From NCBI GenBank assembly GCA_900543615.1, contig UQSC01000019.1:1-22559 (forward strand): a stretch of 22,559 nt of DNA. Reading direction: 5' to 3'. The notes beneath the pieces are model-generated. The model had not been told where the DNA came from and did no database searches. It was given only the letters and a program-made list of their open reading frames with translations. This document shows positions 1 through 5,793 of the stretch, piece by piece (positions within the stretch are counted from its first letter, which is position 1; every line of letters begins with the position of its first letter). Source of the stretch: an uncultured Collinsella sp. Its GTDB lineage: Bacteria > Actinomycetota > Coriobacteriia > Coriobacteriales > Coriobacteriaceae. The translations under genes and the position numbers were made by a program.

Positions 1-1
1 C

Positions 2-1120
2 ATCATCGGTGCCCCCGGCGAGCTGGGCGCCACCAAGACTCGCGAGCTTTCCGATCAGACGCGCGCCATGGTGCGTCCCGTCTCGGGCGTGAGCGGCCAG
101 AATACCGCCCGTAGCTCGGTTTCGGGCTCCACCGGCTCCTACGAGGTCGAAGAGCCCAAATCCAACAAGAACAAGATCATCGCCGCCGTGGTGGCAGCCG
201 TTGCCGTCATCGGCATCGTGGTGGCCTTTGCCACAGGACTCTTTGGCGGCGAGCAGGTCACCGTTCCCGATGTACTGGGCAAGGACCAGCAGACTGCCGT
301 CGAGCTGATCAAGGAAGCCGGCCTCGAGGTCGGCACCATCGACCAAAGCTACAACGACGATGTCGACGAGGGCAAGGTCGCCGAGCAGACGCCCAACGGC
401 AACACCAAGAAGGCCAAGGGCACTAAGGTGAACCTGGTAATCTCCAAGGGCCCCAAGCCCTCCGAGAAGGTTGAGGTTCCCCAGCTTGTCGGCCTGACCA
501 AGGACCAGGCCGAGGCCGCGCTGGCAAGCGTTGGCCTGAAGGGCAACGCCTCCGAGGAGGCCAACGAGGCCGATGAGGGCCAGGTCTTTGAGCAGGGCAC
601 CGATGCCGGTAAGGAAGTCGCGAAGGGCACGACCATCTCGTACAAGGTCTCGAGCGGCCCGGATACCACGTCCGTCCCCGACCTGACCGACATGACCGAG
701 GCCCAGGCGCGCAACGCCCTCGATATGGCAGGCTTTGGCGTCGACGTGAGCTACCAGGAGAACGACTCGGTTACCGAGGGCACCGTGATCAGCTGGAACC
801 CCAGCGGCAAGCAGAAGCCCGGCGCCACGATTACCGTCGTCATTGCCAAGAAGTCCGGCAAGGCCACCGTCCCGGGCAACCTGTACGGCAAGAGCATTTC
901 CGCCGCCGTTACCGCGCTCAACAACGCCGGTTTCTATAACATCGGCTTCTGTGACCAGAACGGCAATCCCGTGAGCGGTAACGAGGATGCCACCGTTACG
1001 GGCGTCTCCCCCACCGGCAAGCAGTCCACCGACAGCACGATCACGCTGACGGTCGCACTTTCTGGCTCGGGTTCGGGCTCGGGTTCGGGCACGGGTGACG
1101 ATTCCGGTACGACCAACTAG
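2..1120 (+). CDS. PASTA-domain membrane protein, probably C-terminal part of a PknB-type Ser/Thr kinase (5' truncated)
   Basis: The frame is open to the left edge, so the true start lies outside the window. Visible parts, in order: a basic juxtamembrane stretch (KSNKNK), one membrane span rich in A, V and I (about 168-245), then four PASTA repeats of about 66 residues, each opening with a V-P motif (TVPDVLG, EVPQLVG, SVPDLTD, TVPGNLY), and a Gly-Ser tail. PASTA repeats bind muropeptides or beta-lactams outside the cell. One cytoplasmic segment, one span and four external PASTA units match the C-terminal half of PknB/Stk1 kinases that regulate cell-wall growth and division. The kinase domain is not visible, so a PASTA-only protein or penicillin-binding protein remains possible. 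An intrinsic terminator follows 52 nt after the stop, so this is the last gene of its operon. Confidence 0.85.
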   Translation: MIGAPGELGATKTRELSDQTRAMVRPVSGVSGQNTARSSVSGSTGSYEVEEPKSNKNKIIAAVVAAVAVIGIVVAFATGLFGGEQVTVPDVLGKDQQTAVELIKEAGLEVGTIDQSYNDDVDEGKVAEQTPNGNTKKAKGTKVNLVISKGPKPSEKVEVPQLVGLTKDQAEAALASVGLKGNASEEANEADEGQVFEQGTDAGKEVAKGTTISYKVSSGPDTTSVPDLTDMTEAQARNALDMAGFGVDVSYQENDSVTEGTVISWNPSGKQKPGATITVVIAKKSGKATVPGNLYGKSISAAVTALNNAGFYNIGFCDQNGNPVSGNEDATVTGVSPTGKQSTDSTITLTVALSGSGSGSGSGTGDDSGTTN

Positions 1121-1172
1121 TCGCCACCCCACCGCTCATCGCGACTTTCGCCGCAAACATATTCGCTCACAG

Positions 1173-1212
1173 GCGCCCGCTTGCTCCCCCAGCAAGCGGG
1201 CGCTTCGTTTTT
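1173..1212 (+). terminator. Intrinsic terminator of the PASTA gene
   Basis: A perfect 13-bp stem (1173-1185 with 1191-1203) closes a five-C loop and is followed by TTCGTTTTT. It begins 52 nt after the stop of the PASTA-domain gene. Confidence 0.92.
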
Positions 1213-1224
1213 GACATGGCATTG

Positions 1225-1260
1225 AACCAGAAGAACCCGGCACCGTAGCGGTACCGGGCT
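1225..1260 (-). terminator. Probable terminator downstream of tRNA-Arg
   Basis: On the minus strand a 12-bp stem with two G-U pairs (1249-1260 with 1234-1245, three-base loop) starts 11 nt after the tRNA 3' end and is followed by the weak U-rich run CTTCTGGTTC. The stem is strong but the U tract is poor. Confidence 0.55.
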
Positions 1261-1271
1261 CGATATTCCTC

Positions 1272-1347
1272 TGGTGCCCCCGGGCGGATTCGAACCGTCG
1301 ACACCCGCTTTAGGAGAGCGGTGCTCTATCCCCTGAGCTACGGAGGC
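1272..1347 (-). tRNA. tRNA-Arg (anticodon CCU, reads AGG)
   Basis: The reverse complement folds as a complete cloverleaf of 76 nt including an encoded CCA (1272-1274). The acceptor GCCTCCG pairs with CGGGGGC through one G-U. The D arm contains TAGCTCAG, and the T arm contains GGTTCGAATCC. The anticodon stem CCGCT/AGCGG holds the loop CTCCTAA, so positions 34-36 are CCT. It stands alone between two terminators and is transcribed separately from its neighbours. Confidence 0.97.
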
Positions 1348-1406
1348 ATGCTGTACTAGTGTAGCAGATTTACTGCATCGCAATACGTCGCATGACTAGA
1401 CTTCGA

Positions 1407-1476
1407 AGTTGCGGTGGAATAGTTCCTGTCTGAAGCATCTAAAGCCGTATTTAGGAACTATTTCACCGCAACTTAT
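1407..1476 (-). repeat. 70-nt palindromic element, copy 1
   Basis: Inverted arms 1407-1428 and 1452-1473 pair over 22 bp with two G-U positions, then the conserved flank TAT. It is the same length, to the base, as the elements at 5093-5162 and 12261-12330, and shares the outer arm AGTTGCGGTG and CACCGCAACTTAT. It lies 7 nt beyond the stop of the DUF956 gene, so it could stabilise or end that transcript. No transposase is attached. Confidence 0.88.
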
Positions 1477-1482
1477 GAGGAG

Positions 1483-1881
1483 CTAGTTACCTTTGTGGAA
1501 GAGGTTTTTGATAACGGAGGGGATGCTCTTGGCGCCCTTGGCCGTCACATCGATAAAGTCGGGCGAACGCACGAGCTTATCCTCGTCGACGTACTTGCGG
1601 ACCGCACGAAGCGTCTCTTTGTCGTCGCGCGTCGAAAACGTAAAGTGACCGTTGTCCTTGGTGAAGATGGCAAAACGCGTAATCTTCTTGGTGCCGCGCA
1701 AAACCTCGGCGGCAATATAGTCGACCTCGTCCCACGGGATTTGAATATAATCCTCGGGATTGCGCTCGTTGTAATACTCAAACGCCTTATTGCCCACCAT
1801 CACGTTACCGTGGCTGGTAAGCCCCATCAGGCAGGTTGCCGGCGTTGCCAGATCGACCGTGCTGTTCTGAGATTGCGCCAT
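1483..1881 (-). CDS. DUF956 family protein associated with mannose PTS
   Basis: The 132-residue product has the DUF956 pattern throughout (GLTSHGNVMVGNKAFEYY, then YIQIPWDEVDYI and RFAIFTKDNG), a small soluble family almost always encoded next to mannose-type PTS operons and sometimes named ManO. Its biochemical role is unproven; a regulatory or accessory role in PTS expression has been suggested from context. I chose the ATG at 1881 because GGAGGG lies 11-12 nt upstream and the product then begins MAQSQNSTVDL, as relatives do; the in-frame codon 51 nt further upstream lies inside the terminator hairpin of the PTS operon. The gene is downstream of the IID gene on the same strand, after a terminator, so it is probably expressed by read-through or from a promoter I could not see. 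Confidence 0.85.
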   Translation of the reverse strand: MAQSQNSTVDLATPATCLMGLTSHGNVMVGNKAFEYYNERNPEDYIQIPWDEVDYIAAEVLRGTKKITRFAIFTKDNGHFTFSTRDDKETLRAVRKYVDEDKLVRSPDFIDVTAKGAKSIPSVIKNLFHKGN

Positions 1882-1900
1882 ACGCGCCTCGCCCTCCAAT

Positions 1901-1945
1901 AAAAACAATCGGACCGCATCCAGTGTACCCACCGGGTGCGGTCCG
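1901..1945 (-). terminator. Intrinsic terminator after the mannose PTS operon
   Basis: On the minus strand a 12-bp stem (1934-1945 with 1910-1921, one G-U, 12-nt loop) is followed by GATTGTTTTTATT. It lies about 57 nt after the IID stop. The U tract ends directly against the ribosome binding site of the DUF956 gene. Confidence 0.88.
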
Positions 1946-2001
1946 TTTCAATGGCTCAAAAGCCCTTACCTAGCAACTCTCGGTCTTAAGCCGAAGCGTG
2001 C

Positions 2002-2922
2002 TTACATGAAGCCGCAGAAGCGACCGATGATGCCGACGGCGAAGAGAGCCAGGATGATGACGATCGGGCTGACCTTCTTCTTGAGGAGCTTGCAGACCAG
2101 CAGGGTCAGGCACACGGCGGCAAGGCCGGGGATGAGCTGATCGAGGTTGGCCTGAAGCGTGGTGACCTTCATCTGATCAAGGGCGGTAGCACCGACGGAG
2201 TTGTACATCGTCAGCGCTTCCTTGATACCCTCGGAACCGGAGGGCAGGCTAGCCCAGTCGATAAAGGCGCCAGCAGACTGCTTGACCGTGGAGACGATCG
2301 GGGTGAAGGAAATGGACACCCAGCGCTCGACCAGGGCGCCGATGATGAACATACCCAGGATGGAAGCGCCCTCGGTGACCTTGCCCATCAGACCACCGGA
2401 GAGGTCCTTGGCGATGGAGGAGCCGACCTTGTAGCCAAACTCCTGCGTGTACCACAGGAAAGCGTAACGGATGATGTTCCACGCGAAGAAGAACAGCAGC
2501 GGACCGACGATGCTGCCGGACATGGCCAGGGAAGCGCCCAGAGCGCCCAGAATCGGGCGAAGGGTGAACCAGAAGACGGGGTCACCGACGCCGGCGAGCG
2601 GGCCCATCATACCGACCTTGACGCCCTGGATGGCGACGTCGTCAATCGGGGCACCGTTGGCGCGCTCCTCCTCGAGAGCGAGGGTAACGCCAATGACGGG
2701 GGCGGAAACATAGGGGTGGGTGTTATAGAACTCCAGGTGGCGCTTAAGAGCGGCAATCTGGTCATCCTTGCTGGTGTAGAGCTTCTTGATCGCAGGGATC
2801 ATTGCGAAGCACCAGCCGCCGTTCTGCATACGCTCGTAGTTCCACGAGCCCTGAAGGAACTGATGACGGAAGCAAACCTTCTTGCGGTCAGCCTTGGTGA
2901 GCTGAATCTTGTTCTCTGCCAT
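2002..2922 (-). CDS. manZ: PTS mannose/fructose/sorbose-type transporter, component IID
   Basis: This is the 306-residue IID membrane subunit, which forms the sugar channel together with IIC. Family signatures are visible: an N-terminal SWNYERMQNGGWCFAMIPAI segment, GVKVGMMGPLAGVGDP in the middle, a run of membrane segments in the C-terminal half, and a basic KLLKKK before the last hydrophobic segment. Length fits the family. I chose ATG at 2922 (MAENKIQLT) over the GTG 9 nt upstream because AGGAGGGG sits at proper distance from it. It follows IIC by 16 nt on the same strand. Mannose-family transporters take glucose, mannose, fructose, amino sugars or sorbose; sequence reading alone does not say which. 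Confidence 0.94.
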   Translation of the reverse strand: MAENKIQLTKADRKKVCFRHQFLQGSWNYERMQNGGWCFAMIPAIKKLYTSKDDQIAALKRHLEFYNTHPYVSAPVIGVTLALEEERANGAPIDDVAIQGVKVGMMGPLAGVGDPVFWFTLRPILGALGASLAMSGSIVGPLLFFFAWNIIRYAFLWYTQEFGYKVGSSIAKDLSGGLMGKVTEGASILGMFIIGALVERWVSISFTPIVSTVKQSAGAFIDWASLPSGSEGIKEALTMYNSVGATALDQMKVTTLQANLDQLIPGLAAVCLTLLVCKLLKKKVSPIVIILALFAVGIIGRFCGFM

Positions 2923-2938
2923 ATGTATCACTCCCCTC

Positions 2939-3757
2939 CTACTCGTAATCGTTCAGAATGTCGCCGAGCGGGTCGCCGGAGCCACCGCCCATGCCGCCAC
3001 CCTGCTTGGCCAGATCCTTAAGGCCAAGGTAGATGAGGGCAAGGGAGATGCCGATGAGACCAAGGGCGATCAGCGTGAGCTGAGGGATGGCAGCGAGGAC
3101 AAAGCCGAGGACGAAGAACGGCCAGGTCTCCTTGGTGGCCATCATGTTGATGACCATGGCGTAACCGACGGAAGCGACCATGCCGCCGCCGACAGCCATG
3201 CCGCCGGACAGCCAGTCGGGCATAGCGTTAAGCGCGTTGGTAACGGCCTCGGCCGGGATGACGCACAGAAGCACTGCCGGAATGGCGATACGAAGGCCCT
3301 GCATAAGGATGGCAATGTACTGCCAGCGCTCGATGCCGGAGAAGTCGCCCTTCTCGGCGCAACCGTCCATGGCGTGAGCGATAGCGGTAGCAATGGTACG
3401 GCAGATCATGGTCAGGAACAGACCGGCGACCGACAGCGGGACGGCGACGGCGATAGCGGTGGTAACGGCCTTCGACGGATCGGTAGCGCCACCGTTGAGG
3501 GCGAGCACCATGATGATCGAAGAAGCGACCGAGGCCAGAGCGGCGTCAGGCGCGACAGCGGCGCCGACGTTAGCCCAGCCAAGGGCCATCATCTGGAGCG
3601 AACCGCCCAGGAGGATACCCTCCTGAAGGTGACCGGTTACGAGACCGATAAGCGTGCATGCCACGAGCGGCTGATGGAACTGGAACTCATCCAGAATGCC
3701 TTCCATACCGGCAAGCAACGCGACAATCGCAACAAGCAGAATAGTGATTGCAGACAT
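2939..3757 (-). CDS. manY: PTS mannose/fructose/sorbose-type transporter, component IIC
   Basis: The 272-residue hydrophobic protein is the IIC subunit of a mannose-type PTS permease. It begins with a hydrophobic segment and shows the typical FQFHQPLVACTLIGLVTG, GGSLQMMALGWANVGAAVAPD and KGDFSGIERWQ stretches. A Gly-rich cytoplasmic tail (KQGGGMGGGSGD) ends the protein; this is longer than I expect for the family. The start is supported by GGAGG 9 nt upstream. It lies between the IIAB and IID genes (18 nt and 16 nt gaps), all on the minus strand, so the three are cotranscribed. Confidence 0.94.
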   Translation of the reverse strand: MSAITILLVAIVALLAGMEGILDEFQFHQPLVACTLIGLVTGHLQEGILLGGSLQMMALGWANVGAAVAPDAALASVASSIIMVLALNGGATDPSKAVTTAIAVAVPLSVAGLFLTMICRTIATAIAHAMDGCAEKGDFSGIERWQYIAILMQGLRIAIPAVLLCVIPAEAVTNALNAMPDWLSGGMAVGGGMVASVGYAMVINMMATKETWPFFVLGFVLAAIPQLTLIALGLIGISLALIYLGLKDLAKQGGGMGGGSGDPLGDILNDYE

Positions 3758-3775
3758 GTATCGGACCCTCCTTTA

Positions 3776-4765
3776 CTATGCTTGAGCGGCCAGTTCGGCC
3801 TTAGCTTTCTTCAACATGGCGTCGAGATCCTCGGAGGAATCCGAAGGAACCTTGCGGACCTCGAACTTGACGCCCTTGGCCTTGAGGGCCTCGAGAGTCT
3901 TGACGTCGTCATCGCCCATAGCGACGGCGTTGGTGACGACGACCTTGCCCTTGGAGTGAGCCATGGAACCGATGTTGACTTCCTTGATGTCGACACCGGC
4001 CTCGATGGCCTTGAGCAGATCCTGCGGGTTCTCAAAGAGCAGCATGGCCTTGGTGTCACCAAAGCGCGTGTCCTTGACGACCTCGGCCATCTTCTTGATG
4101 GGAACGACGTTGGCATGGACTCCCGGAGGGGCAGCCTGCTCGATCATGGTCTTGCGGAGCTCGTCGTGAGCAACGCCGTCGGAAACCACGATGATGCGGT
4201 TGGGGTTGATCTGCTTGGTCCACGTGGTGGCCACCTGACCATGAAGCAGACGGGTGTCGATACGGACGTGGGCAATCTTGATGTGCCCATCGCCGATGAC
4301 CGTTCCCGGAGGGATGGCGCCTGCAGGAGCAGCGGCGGCCGCAGCCGGCTTCTTCTCCTCGGGCTCCAGAGACTCGGGCTTGACGCGCACGCCAGCCTTA
4401 GCCTCAGTCACGAGATGTTTTGCGATCGCATGTGCAGTGTTCTTTGCGTCAAAGCGCTGCGAATATGCCTCGATGAGCATAGGCAGGTTGACACCGGTGA
4501 CGATAGCCCAGGAATCGTGGCCCTCGATGAGCCCGCTGATCTGGTTGAACGGCGTGCCGCCCCACAGATCAACGAGGAAGAGCACCTGCTCCTGGTCTTC
4601 GAAGGAAGCGATTGCTTCCTCGACCTTGGCACGGAAGTCGTCGGGGCCCATGCTCGGCTCGAGCGAGACCACGGCAACAGACGGCTGATCGCCAAAGACC
4701 ATCGAGCCCGTCTGCTTGATTCCAGCTGCCAAGTCCCCGTGGCTAGCAAGAACAATACTTACCAT
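3776..4765 (-). CDS. manX: PTS mannose/fructose/sorbose-type phosphotransferase, fused IIAB
   Basis: The 329-residue cytoplasmic protein carries phosphate from HPr to the sugar. Residues 1-130 form the IIA domain with the phospho-acceptor His in VLASHGDLA near residue 9; GGTPFNQ follows. A linker rich in Ala and Pro (about 140-155) leads to the IIB domain, whose active-site His sits in RIDTRLLHGQVATTW; VVSDGVAHDELRK follows. Fusion of IIA and IIB is common in ManX. ATG at 4765 lies 7 nt after GGAGG, which is better than the GTG one codon upstream. It is the first gene of the operon; 327 bp of non-coding, AT-rich DNA upstream, up to the 70-nt element, must hold the promoter. Confidence 0.95.
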   Translation of the reverse strand: MVSIVLASHGDLAAGIKQTGSMVFGDQPSVAVVSLEPSMGPDDFRAKVEEAIASFEDQEQVLFLVDLWGGTPFNQISGLIEGHDSWAIVTGVNLPMLIEAYSQRFDAKNTAHAIAKHLVTEAKAGVRVKPESLEPEEKKPAAAAAAPAGAIPPGTVIGDGHIKIAHVRIDTRLLHGQVATTWTKQINPNRIIVVSDGVAHDELRKTMIEQAAPPGVHANVVPIKKMAEVVKDTRFGDTKAMLLFENPQDLLKAIEAGVDIKEVNIGSMAHSKGKVVVTNAVAMGDDDVKTLEALKAKGVKFEVRKVPSDSSEDLDAMLKKAKAELAAQA

Positions 4766-5092
4766 CACATAACCTCCTTTTTGTCTACGTATTTCCTACA
4801 CGACATGAAAGGAGTATACCTGTTTGGATTGTGGAATTATAGCTAAATCCGCAAAAGGTTGGATTATTTGTTTAAACGTCTAAGTTTGTTACAAATTGAT
4901 TACATTACTGTTTTTCGACTCATTACCTGATAAAGCGTCACTCATCAAGCTATGTATTTTACAGATACAAGCAGGCTGTTCATTAATAACGATTTTAGGC
5001 AAGCGCGAATGCGCTTGTACTGCCGCTATTTTGTTTAAACAGACATGGCTTGACTATTTTCGTGACTTATGGTCTACGAAACCACTCAAAAT
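4766..5092 (-). promoter_or_regulatory. AT-rich upstream region of the mannose PTS operon
   Basis: No gene is visible here; the stretch is much richer in AT than its surroundings. On the minus strand a perfect TATAAT lies at 4836-4841, 71 nt before the ATG of the IIAB gene, but no good -35 hexamer stands 17 nt before it. The 8-bp palindrome GTTTAAAC occurs twice, at 4870-4877 and 5033-5040. A 7-bp hairpin CAAGCGC/GCGCTTG lies at 5000-5017. I do not see a sigma-54 (-24/-12) promoter or a convincing cre site. The promoter call is weak; that this region controls the PTS genes follows from position. Confidence 0.45.
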
Positions 5093-5162
5093 AGTTGCGG
5101 TGGAATAGTTCTTGTTTAAGAGCCAGAAGGCTGGATTTAGGAACTATTTCACCGCAACTTAT
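5093..5162 (-). repeat. 70-nt palindromic element, copy 2
   Basis: Arms 5093-5114 and 5138-5159 pair over 22 bp with three G-U positions, and the loop carries its own small hairpin (AGCC/GGCT). Length and outer sequence match the elements at 1407 and 12261. It lies 8 nt beyond the stop of hypA and may act as that gene's transcript end. Confidence 0.88.
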
Positions 5163-5170
5163 AGGGGATC

Positions 5171-5599
5171 CTAGACGATGTGGAGGGGGTTGGCGGCGTC
5201 GACGGCGTCGGGGGCGTCGGAGAGGCCGTCAGGAGCAGCGTCTGCCGGATCCTCGTCGGGGGTCTCGATCTGCTTGATCATGACCTCTTGGCCCTGCAGC
5301 AGGTATGTCTCGCCGCTACCGCAATGGGGGCAGGTCTTGCCATGCTCGACCGTCGCGTAGTCGCGGCCGCATACCTCGCAATGCGTCACGGCCTCGACGG
5401 GCTCCACGATAAGCTCCGCGCCCTCGGTGATGGGCTTTTTATCTGCAGCCCAGCGCCAAGCGTCGAGCAGCAAGTCGGGAACGACGCCCGAGACCTCGCC
5501 CAACAGCAACGTCACGCTCGAAACGCGACTCACGCCATTGGCGCGCGCCACATTCTCGACATCGCGAATGATGTGATACACGATTCCGAGCTCGTGCAC
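5171..5599 (-). CDS. hypA: HypA, nickel metallochaperone for hydrogenase maturation
   Basis: The 142-residue protein opens with MHELG; His2 and Glu3 are the nickel ligands of HypA. Two Cys pairs, C74-x2-C77 (HCEVCG) and C90-x2-C93 (TCPHCG), form the structural zinc site. HypA hands nickel to HypB and the hydrogenase precursor. The family usually ends near residue 115; here an acidic, Ala/Asp/Pro-rich tail of about 28 residues is added. The start is GTG at 5599, fixed by the invariant MHE motif, with AAGGAA upstream. No hydrogenase, hypB or urease gene is in the window. The upstream gene on the same strand is the Fe-S/FAD oxidoreductase, 194 nt away, with no clear terminator between, but the gap holds the structured RNA described at 5612-5753. 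Confidence 0.93.
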   Translation of the reverse strand: MHELGIVYHIIRDVENVARANGVSRVSSVTLLLGEVSGVVPDLLLDAWRWAADKKPITEGAELIVEPVEAVTHCEVCGRDYATVEHGKTCPHCGSGETYLLQGQEVMIKQIETPDEDPADAAPDGLSDAPDAVDAANPLHIV

Positions 5600-5611
5600 T
5601 TTTAATTCCTT

Positions 5612-5753
5612 CCGTCGTTCTAACGAACGGCGGTCGGCTTGACGCTGCGCGAGTCCCAGACGGGCGATCTCCCTTTCAATCGTCGGGCATGGGCAAAAGC
5701 CCTATGCCCTCCTCTTTCAAGGCACCTCGCCACGCCTGGGACCCGCTCGCTGT
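5612..5753 (-). ncRNA. Structured RNA, copy 2 (candidate leader of hypA)
   Basis: Read on the minus strand, this 142-nt segment folds as follows: P1 (5733-5746 with 5649-5662, 14 bp with two G-U), a one-base bulge, P2 (5727-5731 with 5663-5667), an internal region AGGTGCCTTGAAA facing ATTGAAAGGGAGA, then P3 GGGCAT/ATGCCC, a bulged A, GGGC/GCCC and a TTTT tetraloop. A linker GCAGCGTC leads to a final hairpin at 5612-5633. It aligns end to end with 19242-19384 with a single gap. The final hairpin ends 12 nt before the GTG of hypA and directly abuts its ribosome binding site, so translational control is plausible. The working strand is not certain: one odd pair (C-A) in the final hairpin would be a wobble on the other strand, whereas two in P1 favour this strand. 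Confidence 0.75.
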
Positions 5754-5793
5754 TCAACCGCCCTCTGCGCCGTTCACTTACTTGTTAGGTCTC

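Noticed and set aside
2909..4846. A 645-codon open frame on the plus strand across the PTS genes
   Set aside because: It is antisense to three recognisable PTS genes; in GC-rich DNA, mirrored codon bias keeps the opposite strand open. The translation shows no domain.
5612..5753. A T-box or classical riboswitch (cobalamin, FMN, TPP, glycine, NiCo) in front of hypA
   Set aside because: None of the conserved cores I know (for instance AGGGUGG-type T-box or CUGAGA of TPP) is present, and the tail hairpin lacks a terminator U run.
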